64,000 bases of DNA from Pseudomonas sp. MUP55 (GTDB taxonomy: Bacteria > Pseudomonadota > Gammaproteobacteria > Pseudomonadales > Pseudomonadaceae): contig NZ_CP138214.1 of assembly GCF_034043515.1 (NCBI RefSeq), positions 1,860,001 through 1,924,000 of the forward strand, given 5' to 3'. Of the stretch, positions 35,745-44,622 are shown piece after piece; positions within the stretch are counted from its first letter, which is position 1, and every line of letters starts with the position of its first letter. The notes below the pieces were generated by a model, which searched no databases, was not told the origin of the DNA, and saw nothing but the letters and a program-made list of their open reading frames with translations. The translations under genes were made by a program, and so were the position numbers.

Positions 35745-37730
35745 ATGTCATCCGCACTGTTTATTCCCGAACTGGGCCAGTTGGCGATGATCCTCGCGCT
35801 GTGCTTCGCCATCGTCCAGGCCGTGGTGCCGTTGCTCGGTGCCTGGCGCGGCGACCGCCTATGGATGAGCCTGGCGCAGCCGGCCGCCTGGGGCCAGTTC
35901 GCGTTCCTGCTGTTCGCATTCGGTTGTCTGACCTACGCCTTCATGACCGACGATTTTTCCGTCGCCTATGTGGCCAATAACTCCAACAGCGCGCTGCCCT
36001 GGTACTACAAATTCAGCGCCGTGTGGGGCGCCCACGAAGGGTCGTTGCTGCTGTGGGCACTGATCCTCGGGGGCTGGACTTTCGCCGTGTCGGTGTTCTC
36101 GCGCCAATTGCCGCAAGTCATGCTGGCGCGGGTGCTGGCGGTGATGGGCATGATCAGCATTGGGTTCCTGCTGTTCCTGATCATGACGTCCAACCCGTTC
36201 AGCCGCATCCTGCCGCAGGTTCCGGTGGACGGGCATGACCTCAACCCGCTGTTGCAAGACATCGGCCTGATCGTGCACCCGCCGATGCTTTACATGGGTT
36301 ATGTCGGCTTCTCCGTGGCCTTTGCCTTCGCCATCGCCGCGTTGCTCGGCGGGCGTCTCGATGCGGCCTGGGCGCGCTGGTCGCGGCCCTGGACCATCGT
36401 CGCCTGGGCCTTCCTGGGTATCGGCATTACGCTGGGCTCATGGTGGGCCTACTACGAACTCGGCTGGGGTGGCTGGTGGTTCTGGGACCCGGTGGAAAAC
36501 GCTTCCTTCATGCCCTGGCTGGTGGGCACCGCGCTGATTCACTCGCTGGCCGTCACCGAAAAACGTGGGGTGTTCAAGAGCTGGACCGTGTTGCTGGCCA
36601 TCGCGGCATTTTCCCTCAGCCTGCTCGGCACCTTCCTCGTGCGTTCGGGCGTACTGACGTCCGTGCATGCGTTTGCTTCGGACCCTGCGCGCGGCGTGTT
36701 CATCCTGATCTTCCTGCTGTTTGTGGTCGGTGGTTCGCTGACGCTGTTCGCCCTGCGCGCGCCGGTGGTCAAGAGCCAGGTGGGCTTCAACCTGTGGTCG
36801 CGGGAAACCCTGCTGCTGGGCAACAACCTGGTACTGGTGGTGGCGGCCTCGATGATCCTGCTCGGCACCCTGTACCCCTTGGTGCTGGATGCCTTGAGCG
36901 GTGCCAAGTTGTCCGTCGGCCCGCCGTACTTCAACGCCTTGTTCATTCCATTGATGGGCCTGTTGATGGTGGTGATGGCGGTTGGCGTGCTGGTGCGCTG
37001 GAAAGACACGCCGGTGAAATGGCTGGCCGGCATGCTGATGCCGGTGCTGCTGGGCAGTGTGGCCCTGGCCGTGATTGCAGGGGTTGCCTACGGCGACTTC
37101 AATTGGGCGGTGCTCGCCACGTTCCTGCTCGCTGCCTGGGTGTTGCTGGCCGGTGTTCGCGATATCGCCGACAAGACCCGTCACAAGGGCTTGCTCAAAG
37201 GCCTGCCGACCTTGACCCGCAGCTACTGGGGCATGCAGATCGCCCACATCGGCATCGCCGTGTGCGCCCTGGGCGTGGTGCTCTCCAGCCAGAACAGCGC
37301 CGAGCGCGACCTGCGCCTGGCTCCCGGCGAGTCCATGGACCTGGCCGGTTACCACTTCATCTTTGAAGGCGCCAGGCATTTCGAAGGGCCGAACTTCACG
37401 TCGGACAAAGGCACTGTGCGCGTCGTGCGCAACGGTAAGGAAATTGCCGTGCTGCACCCGGAAAAACGCCTGTACACGGTGCAAAGCTCAATGATGACCG
37501 AAGCCGGCATCGACGCGGGTTTCACCCGTGACTTGTATGTGGCCCTCGGCGAACCGCTGGGCGACGGTGCCTGGGCGGTGCGCGTGCATGTGAAGCCGTT
37601 CGTGCGCTGGATCTGGTTCGGCGGTTTGTTGACCGGCTTTGGTGGTTTGCTCGCTGCGCTGGACCGGCGCTACCGGGTCAAGGTCAAAAGCCGGGTGCGC
37701 GAAGCCCTCGGTATGGGAGCTGCGGTATGA
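35745..37730 (+). CDS. ccmF: Cytochrome c heme lyase subunit CcmF
   Basis: This 661-residue multi-helix protein attaches heme to apocytochrome c. The WWD-like motif is WGGWWFWDPVENASFMPW, near residue 240, with flanking SSN/GAHEGSLLLW and IVHPPMLYMGYVG periplasmic segments. It lies three bases after ccmE and overlaps ccmG by four. Confidence 0.96.
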   Translation: MSSALFIPELGQLAMILALCFAIVQAVVPLLGAWRGDRLWMSLAQPAAWGQFAFLLFAFGCLTYAFMTDDFSVAYVANNSNSALPWYYKFSAVWGAHEGSLLLWALILGGWTFAVSVFSRQLPQVMLARVLAVMGMISIGFLLFLIMTSNPFSRILPQVPVDGHDLNPLLQDIGLIVHPPMLYMGYVGFSVAFAFAIAALLGGRLDAAWARWSRPWTIVAWAFLGIGITLGSWWAYYELGWGGWWFWDPVENASFMPWLVGTALIHSLAVTEKRGVFKSWTVLLAIAAFSLSLLGTFLVRSGVLTSVHAFASDPARGVFILIFLLFVVGGSLTLFALRAPVVKSQVGFNLWSRETLLLGNNLVLVVAASMILLGTLYPLVLDALSGAKLSVGPPYFNALFIPLMGLLMVVMAVGVLVRWKDTPVKWLAGMLMPVLLGSVALAVIAGVAYGDFNWAVLATFLLAAWVLLAGVRDIADKTRHKGLLKGLPTLTRSYWGMQIAHIGIAVCALGVVLSSQNSAERDLRLAPGESMDLAGYHFIFEGARHFEGPNFTSDKGTVRVVRNGKEIAVLHPEKRLYTVQSSMMTEAGIDAGFTRDLYVALGEPLGDGAWAVRVHVKPFVRWIWFGGLLTGFGGLLAALDRRYRVKVKSRVREALGMGAAV

Positions 37731-38263
37731 AGCGTTGGTTGATGGTGTTGCCGCTGGCAGCGTTTTTGGTGGTGGCGGTGTTCCTCTATCGCGGCTTGTA
37801 CCTGGACCCGGCCGAGTTGCCGTCGGCCATGATCGGCAAGCCGTTCCCGGAGTTCACGCTGCCCAATGTGCAAGGCGACAAGCAACTGACCCGCGCCGAC
37901 CTGCTGGGCAAGCCGGCGCTGGTCAACGTGTGGGGCACCTGGTGCATCTCCTGCCGCGTCGAACATCCGGTGCTCAATAAACTGGCCGAGAAAGGCGTGG
38001 TGATCTACGGCATCAACTACAAGGACGACAATGCAGCGGCCTTGAAGTGGCTGGCCGAATTCCACAACCCGTACCAGTTGGATATCCGCGATGAAGGCGG
38101 CAACCTTGGCCTGAATCTGGGCGTGTACGGCGCCCCGGAAACCTTCTTCATTGATGCCAAGGGCGTGATCCGTGACAAGTACGTCGGCGTGATCGACGAA
38201 GTGGTGTGGCGCGAGCAATTGGCGGCCAAGTACCAGGCGCTGGTTGATGAGGCCAAACCATGA
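37727..38263 (+). CDS. ccmG: Thiol:disulfide interchange protein CcmG/DsbE
   Basis: The 178-residue periplasmic thioredoxin-fold protein is membrane-anchored (LMVLPLAAFLVVAVFLY) and has the active site WCISC in VNVWGTWCISCRVEHP. The acidic GVYGAPETFFID segment with cis-proline is typical. It keeps apocytochrome CXXCH cysteines reduced. Confidence 0.95.
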   Translation: MKRWLMVLPLAAFLVVAVFLYRGLYLDPAELPSAMIGKPFPEFTLPNVQGDKQLTRADLLGKPALVNVWGTWCISCRVEHPVLNKLAEKGVVIYGINYKDDNAAALKWLAEFHNPYQLDIRDEGGNLGLNLGVYGAPETFFIDAKGVIRDKYVGVIDEVVWREQLAAKYQALVDEAKP

Positions 38264-38733
38264 AGCGCCTGTTAGCAGCTGCGGTGCTGGCGCTGGGACT
38301 GGCCGGTGTGGCCCACGCCGCCATCGACACCTATGAATTTGCCAACGACACCGAGCGTGAGCGTTTTCGCGAGCTGACCAAGGAACTGCGCTGCCCCAAA
38401 TGCCAGAATCAGGACATCGCCGACTCCAACGCCCCCATCGCTGCCGACTTGCGCAAGGAAATCTTCCGCATGCTGGGGGAGGGCAAGGACAACCAGCAGA
38501 TCGTCGACTTCATGGTCGACCGCTACGGTGATTTCGTGCGCTACAAACCGGCGCTCACCGCCAAGACCGCGCTGCTCTGGTTCGGCCCTGCCGGGCTGTT
38601 GCTGACCGGGGTGGTGGTCATGGCCGTCATTGTGCGCCGTCGCCGTACCACGCCTGCCGATGGCAGCGACGCGCTGTCCCCCGAAGAGCGCAAACGCCTC
38701 GACCAATTGCTGGACACCAAGACTGATGATTGA
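38260..38733 (+). CDS. ccmH: Cytochrome c maturation protein CcmH (CcmL type)
   Basis: This 157-residue protein has a signal peptide, the [19 protein letters not shown] redox motif (CxxC) and one C-terminal membrane helix ([18 protein letters not shown]). It works with CcmG on apocytochrome disulfides. It overlaps ccmI by eight bases. Confidence 0.94.
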   Translation: MKRLLAAAVLALGLAGVAHAAIDTYEFANDTERERFRELTKELRCPKCQNQDIADSNAPIAADLRKEIFRMLGEGKDNQQIVDFMVDRYGDFVRYKPALTAKTALLWFGPAGLLLTGVVVMAVIVRRRRTTPADGSDALSPEERKRLDQLLDTKTDD

Positions 38734-39910
38734 TTTCTGGCTCGCAGCCGGCCTGCTGCTGTTGATTGCCCTGAGTTTTCTGTTGATCCCTGTGCTGCGC
38801 GGTCGTCGTGCCCAACGCGAAGAGGATCGCACCGCGCTGAACGTGGCGCTGTATCAAGAGCGTGTCGCCGAACTGCAAGTGCAGCAGGACGAAGGCGTGT
38901 TGAATGCCGCGCAACTGGATACCGGTCGCGCCGAAGCGGCGCGTGAATTGCTGGCCGACACCGAAGGCGTGGAAAAACCACGCGAGTCACGCCTGGGCAA
39001 ACCGCTGCCGTTACTCGCGGCGGTGCTGGTGCCGGTGCTGGGGCTTGGCTTGTATCTGCATTTTGGCGCCAGCGACAAAGTCGAGTTGGCCCGTGAGTTC
39101 TCACAACCACCGGTGTCCATGGCCGACATGACCCAACGCCTGGAGCGCGCCGCCGCCGCGCAACCGGATTCGGCCGAAGGTCTGTACTTCCTGGGCCGCG
39201 CCTACATGGCCCAGGACCGTGCGGCCGATGCGGCTAAAATCTTCGAGCGCACCGTGGCCCTGGCCGGGCGCCAGCCCGAGCTGCTCGGGCAGTGGGCGCA
39301 GGCGCAGTATTTTGCCGACAACAAACAGTGGTCACCCAAGGTTCAGGCGCTGACCGACGAAGCCTTGAAGCTGGACCCCAAGGAAGTCACCAGCCTTGGC
39401 CTGTTGGGGATCGCCGCTTTTGAAGGTCAGCGCTATCAGGAGGCTATCGATTACTGGAATCGCCTGTTGGCGCAGCTGCCTCCCGAAGACAATTCGCGCA
39501 TTGCGCTGCAAGGCGGCATCGATCGCGCGGCGGAAAAACTCAGGGAGAGCGGCGGCGTTGTCGCGCAAAAGGCTGTGCTGAAAGTACGTGTGGACCTGTC
39601 CGCCGAAGTAAAGGCCAAGGCCCTGCCAGGCGACAGCGTGTTCATCTTTGCCCGCGCCGTCAGCGGCCCGCCTGCGCCGCTGGCGGCCAAGCGTGTGACC
39701 GTCGCCGAACTGCCGATCACGGTGGAACTCGGCGATGCCGACGCGATGATGCCGCAGTTGAAACTGTCCAACTTCCCTGAAGTCCAACTGGTTGCGCGCA
39801 TATCCCGGGCGGGTCTTCCGACCGCCGGTGAGTGGATCGGCCGCAGCCAACCCCTGGCCAGCAGCACCACGGCGCTGCAGCAACTGACTGTCGACAGTCC
39901 GGACAAGTAA
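38726..39910 (+). CDS. ccmI: Cytochrome c maturation protein CcmI (CycH)
   Basis: This 394-residue apocytochrome chaperone has two N-terminal helices (about 4-22 and 91-108) around a cytoplasmic coiled segment, then TPR repeats ([20 protein letters not shown] and so on) and a C-terminal beta-rich domain ([20 protein letters not shown]). ATG 38726 ([13 protein letters not shown]) lies inside the end of ccmH. Confidence 0.94.
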   Translation: MIDFWLAAGLLLLIALSFLLIPVLRGRRAQREEDRTALNVALYQERVAELQVQQDEGVLNAAQLDTGRAEAARELLADTEGVEKPRESRLGKPLPLLAAVLVPVLGLGLYLHFGASDKVELAREFSQPPVSMADMTQRLERAAAAQPDSAEGLYFLGRAYMAQDRAADAAKIFERTVALAGRQPELLGQWAQAQYFADNKQWSPKVQALTDEALKLDPKEVTSLGLLGIAAFEGQRYQEAIDYWNRLLAQLPPEDNSRIALQGGIDRAAEKLRESGGVVAQKAVLKVRVDLSAEVKAKALPGDSVFIFARAVSGPPAPLAAKRVTVAELPITVELGDADAMMPQLKLSNFPEVQLVARISRAGLPTAGEWIGRSQPLASSTTALQQLTVDSPDK

Positions 39911-39924
39911 TTCGAGGAAACGCC

Positions 39925-40320
39925 ATGACCGCATTTGCACGTATGACCCTGCTCAGCCTGATCGTGGGCTTGAGTGCCTGTGCGGTCCATCGGCCACCGC
40001 CATCACCTACCGGGCCGACCATTCCACCGTCCGGCCCTTCGACCCAGCCAGCCACCAAACCGTCCGGCCCGGCCACCCCGGCGCCCAAACCACTGCCGAC
40101 CAAATCGCCGACCTTCGCCCCACCGCCCGGCGCCGCCAGCCACTGGGACGGCAAGATGCAGGTCTACGTGCTCGACGACCAGCCCGACACCTTCTATCGC
40201 CAGCGCACCTACTACCGTTGGAGCAATGGCTGGAGCCGCTCCATCAGCCCGAACGGGCCGTGGGAAGAGACCAACGTGCAAGGCGTCCCGCCGGGGTTGA
40301 GCAAGCAGTACGCGCAATGA
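39925..40320 (+). CDS. Proline-rich hypothetical lipoprotein
   Basis: The 131-residue protein has a signal peptide with lipobox LSAC (Cys about 19), a linker of Pro/Ser/Thr repeats over residues 24-70, and a small C-terminal domain rich in Tyr and Trp (YRQRTYYRWSNGWSRSISPN). It follows ccmI by 14 bases and is probably the last gene of the operon before the terminator. I do not recognise a function; a wall- or membrane-associated lipoprotein is likely. Confidence 0.78.
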   Translation: MTAFARMTLLSLIVGLSACAVHRPPPSPTGPTIPPSGPSTQPATKPSGPATPAPKPLPTKSPTFAPPPGAASHWDGKMQVYVLDDQPDTFYRQRTYYRWSNGWSRSISPNGPWEETNVQGVPPGLSKQYAQ

Positions 40321-40350
40321 AAAAAGGCGACCTTCGGGTCGCCTTTTTCA
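40319..40350 (+). terminator. Rho-independent terminator of the ccm operon
   Basis: AAAAAGGCGACC/GGTCGCCTTTTT with a TTCG loop directly follows the lipoprotein stop. It is a strong stem with a T run. Confidence 0.92.
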
Positions 40351-40389
40351 TGACAGCCAATGCGTACTTGCAAGCGCTGGGGTTCAAAT

Positions 40390-40474
40390 GTGGGAGGGGC
40401 TTGACCCCGATAGCGGTATGTCAGCTAGACATTAATCGACTGGAACACCGCCATCGGGGGCAAGCCCCTCCCAC
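40390..40474. repeat. REP pair (GGGGGCTTGCCCCC family)
   Basis: Inverted copies at about 40390-40415 and 40448-40474 sit in the 285-base gap between the lipoprotein and phnN. Apart from the terminator at its left end, the rest of this gap holds only the phnN leader. Confidence 0.82.
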
Positions 40475-40605
40475 AGGTGACCACCGCGCTCTCAGGCCAC
40501 AGGTCAGTGCAGTGATCGAGCGCTTGCCTGACTGACGCGCGCTCGCTGGATATACTCTTGTGTACCAAGCCAACCAGTGCGCAAACAAACAAAGAGGGTG
40601 TTGTG

Positions 40606-41172
40606 ATGGCAGGCAGGTTGATTTATCTCATCGGGCCATCGGGTTCGGGCAAGGACAGCCTGCTGGACGCCGCGCGCCCGCGGCTGGCCGAGCGCGGTTG
40701 CCGCATTGTGCGCCGGGTCATTACCCGCTCTGCGGAATCGGTGGGCGAAGCGGCGGTGGGCGTGAGCCCGGAGCAGTTTGCGGCGATGCAGGCGCAAGGC
40801 GCGTTTGCGCTCAGTTGGCAGGCCAATGGGCTGAGCTATGGCATCCCCGCGCAGGTCGATGAGTGGCTGGCGGTGGGGGAGGACGTGCTGGTCAACGGCT
40901 CGCGCGCGCACCTGGCGCAAACCCGCGAGCGGTACCCGACGCTGCTGGTCCTGTTACTGACGGTTGATCAACCTGTATTGCGCCAGCGTCTGCTCGCGCG
41001 CGGACGGGAGCCATTGGCGGATATTGAAGAACGCCTGGCACGCAACGTGCGGTTCACCGAGGAATTGATCACCGCCAATGGCGAAGGGTTATTCGTGCTG
41101 GATAATTCAGGCCCGCTGGAACACACGGTCGAGCGTTTGCTGTGCTGCCTGGACCAGGCGCGCCTGGTCTGA
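40606..41172 (+). CDS. phnN: Ribose 1,5-bisphosphate phosphokinase PhnN
   Basis: This 188-residue P-loop kinase resembles guanylate kinase, with Walker A LIYLIGPSGSGKDSLLDAA near the start and VLVNGSRAHLAQTRERYP. PhnN makes PRPP from ribose 1,5-bisphosphate in phosphonate breakdown. No C-P lyase genes are nearby, so it stands alone here. Start ATG 40606 after AAAGAGGG; GTG 40603 is an alternative. The closeness to guanylate kinases lowers certainty slightly. Confidence 0.85.
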   Translation: MAGRLIYLIGPSGSGKDSLLDAARPRLAERGCRIVRRVITRSAESVGEAAVGVSPEQFAAMQAQGAFALSWQANGLSYGIPAQVDEWLAVGEDVLVNGSRAHLAQTRERYPTLLVLLLTVDQPVLRQRLLARGREPLADIEERLARNVRFTEELITANGEGLFVLDNSGPLEHTVERLLCCLDQARLV

Positions 41173-41274
41173 GCCCTAGCGACTTCGACACTTTGCACGC
41201 CGCACCGCCAGGCGCGCCTCCATTTTTTGCACATCCGGTAAAACAACCGTCAGTCAACCCCGCTCACTTTGTGC

Positions 41275-41303
41275 TTGAGTAAAGATAACTCTAGGGTTAT
41301 TTT
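41275..41303 (+). promoter_or_regulatory. hicAB promoter with operator-like palindrome
   Basis: A -35-like TTGAGT (41275-41280) and a -10-like TATTTT (41298-41303) are 17 bases apart. Between them is ATAACTCTAGGGTTAT (41285-41300), a palindrome with one mismatched pair and a CTAG centre, well placed for HicB autorepression. Confidence 0.5.
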
Positions 41304-41329
41304 TATTCAGCCAAGCCAAGGAGGCAGGG

Positions 41330-41518
41330 GTGCAGAGCAGGCTATTGATCAAGGAGCTGCAAGAGGCGGGTTGGGTGCTGGATCGGGTCACTGGCAGTCA
41401 TCATATTTTTACCCACCGCTATAACCCGTACACGATCCCGGTGCCTCATCCGAAGAAGGATCTTCCTCTGGGCACCGTCAGAAGCATCAGGAAACGCGCC
41501 GGGCTGTTTCAGTTTTAA
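41330..41518 (+). CDS. hicA: HicA-family mRNA interferase toxin
   Basis: The 62-residue double-stranded-RNA-binding-fold protein carries the HicA active-site histidine in TGSHHIFTH, and the typical ending VPHPKKDLPLGTVRSIRKRA. It starts with GTG at 41330 after a perfect AAGGAGG. HicA toxins cleave mRNA on ribosomes. The antitoxin gene follows by 11 bases; toxin-first order is normal for hicAB. Confidence 0.93.
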   Translation: MQSRLLIKELQEAGWVLDRVTGSHHIFTHRYNPYTIPVPHPKKDLPLGTVRSIRKRAGLFQF

Positions 41519-41529
41519 GGAGAGCATTC

Positions 41530-41934
41530 ATGCAATACCCAATCTGTATCGAATGGGGCGATGACTTTACCGCCACCGGTATCCAGATCCCCGATATTCC
41601 AGGCGCGGTCACCGCCGGGGACAGTTTTGAAGAGGCCTACAACGCCGCCGTGGAGATCGCGCATATTCTGCTGCAGGAAATCGCCGGGGAGGGTGGTCAG
41701 ATTCCAATGCCAACGTCGGTTGCCAATCATCACACTCACGAAGACTACGCCGCAATGGGCTGGGGCATGCTGGAGTTGGACATCTCGCCTTATCTGGGCA
41801 AGACCGAAAAGGTCAACGTGACCTTGCCCGGCTATGTCATCCAGCGTATCGACCGTTATGTGCGCGAGCACAATGTGAAAAGCCGCTCGTCATTTCTGGC
41901 CGATGCGGCTTTGGAGAAGTTGGTGCGCTCCTAA
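41530..41934 (+). CDS. hicB: HicB-family antitoxin
   Basis: This 134-residue protein has a degenerate RNase H-fold N-terminal domain (CIEWGDDFTATGIQIPDIPG, then SFEEAYNAAVEIAHILLQEI) and a C-terminal ribbon-helix-helix DNA-binding domain (VTLPGYVIQRIDRYVREHNV, then SSFLADAALEKL). It neutralises HicA and should repress the operon. A good AAGGAGAG precedes the ATG. Its stop overlaps the tail of the convergent MFS gene. Confidence 0.93.
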   Translation: MQYPICIEWGDDFTATGIQIPDIPGAVTAGDSFEEAYNAAVEIAHILLQEIAGEGGQIPMPTSVANHHTHEDYAAMGWGMLELDISPYLGKTEKVNVTLPGYVIQRIDRYVREHNVKSRSSFLADAALEKLVRS

Positions 41935-43127
41935 GCGGTGGCAACCGCTCCCTGGCGCGACGCACTCAGGAAGCGCAACAGCGCCACCAGCGGGAACGCA
42001 CTGCCCACCAGCATCACGCCCAGCCAGCCGCCGTGTTCATACACGCTGCTGGCAATCGCCGAGCCGAAGGCGCCGCCGATGAAGATGCTGGTCATGTACA
42101 GCGCATTCAGGCGGCTGCGGCTGTGGGCGTCGAGGGCGTAGATGGCACGCTGGCCCAGCACCATGTTCATCTGCACGCAGAAGTCCAGCACCACGCCGGT
42201 CACCGCCAGGCCGATCACGCTGTACAGCGGGTGCACGAAGGCAGGCAGGAAGCTCAACGCAGCGAAGAGCATCGCCAGCAGCGAGGCGCGGTGGGTGTGG
42301 CCGGCATCGGCCAGGCGCCCGGCGATGGGCGCAGCGATGGCGCCCAGGGCGCCGACCAGGGCGAACAGCGCGATTTCGCTCTGGGTCAGGCCGTGATTGC
42401 GTGCCAGCTCCAGTGGGGCTGCGGTCCAGAACAGACTGAACGTGGCGAACATGCAACCCTGATAGAACGCGCGCTGGCGCAGAACCGGCTGGCGACGCAA
42501 CAGCGTGCCCAGCGAGCCCAGCAATTGGCCGTAGCTGGCGCTGTGGTCGGGCTGGCGCTTGGGTATGGTCAGCATCAATACCACACTGATAAACGCCATC
42601 AACGCTGCGGCGGCCATGAACATGGCACGCCAGCCAAAGTGGTCCGCCACCACGCTGGACACCGGCCGCGCCAGCAGGATGCCCAGCAACAAGCCGCCCA
42701 TGATGCTGCCGACCACTCGACCACGGGATTCGGCCGGCGCCAGGTGCGCAGCCAACGGGATGAGAATCTGCACCGACACCGAGCTGAAGCCGATCAGCAA
42801 GGACACCAGCAAAAACAGGTTGGGCTGCTCGGTGAACGCTGCGCCCAGCAGGCTGGCGATGGCCACCAGGGTGGTGAAGATCATCAACCTGCGGTTTTCC
42901 AGCAGGTCCCCCAGCGGCACCAGGAAGAACAGGCCCAGGGCATAGCCGATCTGCGTCAGCGACACAATCAGGCTGGCCATGGCCGGCGTGAGGCCGATGT
43001 CCGGGGCGATCAGTTCGATGATCGGCTGCGCGTAGTAGATGTTGGCGACGATGGCGCCGCAGCAAAACGCAAACAGCATGACCATGCCTCGGGTCATGGT
43101 GCCTGTAGCCTGGGAGGTAGCGTTCAT
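41931..43127 (-). CDS. MFS transporter (drug/sugar efflux type)
   Basis: This 398-residue protein has 12 predicted helices. The A-like motif appears as GYALGLFFLVPLGDLLENRR, and an internal repeat lies around GALGAIAAPIAGRLADAGHT. It begins MNATSQATGTMTRGMVMLF at ATG 43127. It is probably a drug or metabolite exporter; the substrate is not predictable. Its 3' end overlaps hicB by four bases, tail to tail. Confidence 0.88.
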   Translation of the reverse strand: MNATSQATGTMTRGMVMLFAFCCGAIVANIYYAQPIIELIAPDIGLTPAMASLIVSLTQIGYALGLFFLVPLGDLLENRRLMIFTTLVAIASLLGAAFTEQPNLFLLVSLLIGFSSVSVQILIPLAAHLAPAESRGRVVGSIMGGLLLGILLARPVSSVVADHFGWRAMFMAAAALMAFISVVLMLTIPKRQPDHSASYGQLLGSLGTLLRRQPVLRQRAFYQGCMFATFSLFWTAAPLELARNHGLTQSEIALFALVGALGAIAAPIAGRLADAGHTHRASLLAMLFAALSFLPAFVHPLYSVIGLAVTGVVLDFCVQMNMVLGQRAIYALDAHSRSRLNALYMTSIFIGGAFGSAIASSVYEHGGWLGVMLVGSAFPLVALLRFLSASRQGAVATA

Positions 43128-43276
43128 GGTGTTCTCATAAAAGCGAAGGAAGATGGCGTGAGAGGGTAAAGACAAGGCTCGATGCTGGGTAGGCCGCTTG
43201 TGGTGATAATGGACATGCCGCGAAATAATGACTTTACCCAAAACCAATGTGGGAGCAACCGTCTTGATGACCCTAA

Positions 43277-43414
43277 GATCGTTCCCACGCGCTCCCGCGT
43301 GGGAATGTAGCCCGTGACGCTCTGCGTCACCTGTGCGCAATTGCCGAAACTTGCAGCGGTGGCGGAACGCGGAGCGTCCCAAGCGGCATTCCCACGCAGA
43401 GCGTGGGAACGATC
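43277..43414. repeat. 138-bp inverted-repeat element (MITE-like)
   Basis: The ends are inverted: GATCGTTCCCACG at 43277 and CGTGGGAACGATC at 43414. Inside are two outer hairpins (TTCCCACGC/GCGTGGGAA near 43282-43304; TTCCCACGC/GCGTGGGAA near 43389-43409) and inner GTGACGC/GCGTCAC and GGAACGC/GCGTCCC pairs. This style of TTCCCACGC palindrome recurs across fluorescent pseudomonads. It may be a non-autonomous mobile or REP-like element. Confidence 0.7.
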
Positions 43415-43417
43415 AAT

Positions 43418-43505
43418 GTGGGAGGGGGCTTGCTCTCGATAGCGGTGTATCAGTCAATACCTGTGCTGACTGACCCACCGCTATCGGGAGCAAGCCCCCT
43501 CCCAC
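43418..43505. repeat. REP pair (GGGGGCTTGCTCCC variant)
   Basis: Inverted copies at 43418-43447 and 43476-43505 directly abut the 138-bp palindrome and lie downstream of sbp. The two arms share an extended CACCGCTATCGGGAGC end. Confidence 0.85.
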
Positions 43506-43521
43506 AGTATTGAGGAAATGC

Positions 43522-44526
43522 TTACTGGCCGGAGTAGATCTGGTCGAACACCCCACCATCGTTGAAGTGGGTTTTCTGCACCGTGCGCCAGTCACCAAAG
43601 GTCTTCTCCACCGACAGGAAGTCGACTTTCGGGAAACGGTCGGTGTATTTGGCCAAGACCTTCGGGTCACGCGGGCGCAGGTAGTTGTTGGCGGCGATTT
43701 CCTGGCCTTCCGGCGACCACAGGTACTTCAGGTAGTCTTCAGCAGCCACGCGGGTGCCTTTCTTCTCGACCACTTTGTCCACCACCGACACCGGCGGCTC
43801 GGCTTCGGCGGAAACGCTTGGGTAGATCACCTCAAACTGATCACGGCCGAATTCACGGGCGATCATTTCCGCTTCGTTTTCAAAGGTCACCAGCACGTCG
43901 CCGATCTGGTTGGTCATGAAGGTGGTGGTGGCGGCGCGGCCACCGGTGTCGAGTACCGGCGCTTGTTTGAACAATTTGCCTACAAAGGTCTTGGCTTTTT
44001 CTTCATCGCCACCGTTCTTCAGCACATAGCCCCAGGCCGACAGGTAGGTGTAGCGACCGTTACCCGAGGTCTTCGGGTTCGGCACGATCACCTGTACGCC
44101 GTCCTTGAGCAGGTCCGGCCAGTCTTTCAGGGCTTTCGGGTTGCCCTTGCGCACGATAAACACGGTGGCCGAGGTGAACGGTGCGCTGTTGTTGGGCAGG
44201 CGCGTGACCCAGTTGTCCGGTACCAGCTTGCCGTTGTCGGCCAGGGCGTTGATATCGGTGGCCATGTTCATGGTGATCACGTCCGCGGGCAGGCCGTCGA
44301 TCACCGAGCGCGCCTGTTTGCTGGAGCCACCGAAGGACATCTGCAGGGTCAGCTTGTCATTCGGGTGCTCGGCGTCCCAATGTTTCTGGAAGGCGGCGTT
44401 GTAGTCCTTGTAGAAATCACGCATCACGTCGTAGGAGACGTTGAGCAGAGTGACCGGTGCAGCCTGGACGGCGCCGGCCAGGGCCAGGCCGGCGGCCAGA
44501 AGAGACGCGCTGAGGATGTTTTTCAC
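43522..44526 (-). CDS. sbp: Sulfate-binding periplasmic protein Sbp
   Basis: The 334-residue protein has a signal peptide cleaved near GAVQA|APVT and the sulfate/thiosulfate-binding family signatures LLNVSYDVMRDFYKDYNAAF, SFGGSSKQARSVIDGLPADV, NPKTSGNGRY and NNYLRPRDP. It delivers sulfate to an ABC permease; cysTWA genes are not in this window, so this is a detached binding protein. Expression is expected under sulfate starvation. Confidence 0.94.
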   Translation of the reverse strand: MKNILSASLLAAGLALAGAVQAAPVTLLNVSYDVMRDFYKDYNAAFQKHWDAEHPNDKLTLQMSFGGSSKQARSVIDGLPADVITMNMATDINALADNGKLVPDNWVTRLPNNSAPFTSATVFIVRKGNPKALKDWPDLLKDGVQVIVPNPKTSGNGRYTYLSAWGYVLKNGGDEEKAKTFVGKLFKQAPVLDTGGRAATTTFMTNQIGDVLVTFENEAEMIAREFGRDQFEVIYPSVSAEAEPPVSVVDKVVEKKGTRVAAEDYLKYLWSPEGQEIAANNYLRPRDPKVLAKYTDRFPKVDFLSVEKTFGDWRTVQKTHFNDGGVFDQIYSGQ

Positions 44527-44622
44527 TGCTCATTCCTTGTTGTTCGAGAGAAGGGGGGAGGCACAATGCCAGCGACTATAGCCGGGGCCACATAGTCGCT
44601 TAAAGATTAAAAAGAACTTTGC

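Larger units (their letters stand above)
43128..43521. other. Repeat-filled intergenic region
   Basis: This gap of about 390 bases contains the MFS promoter, a 138-bp nested palindrome (43277-43414) and an adjacent REP pair (43418-43505). No gene is apparent. Confidence 0.7.
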
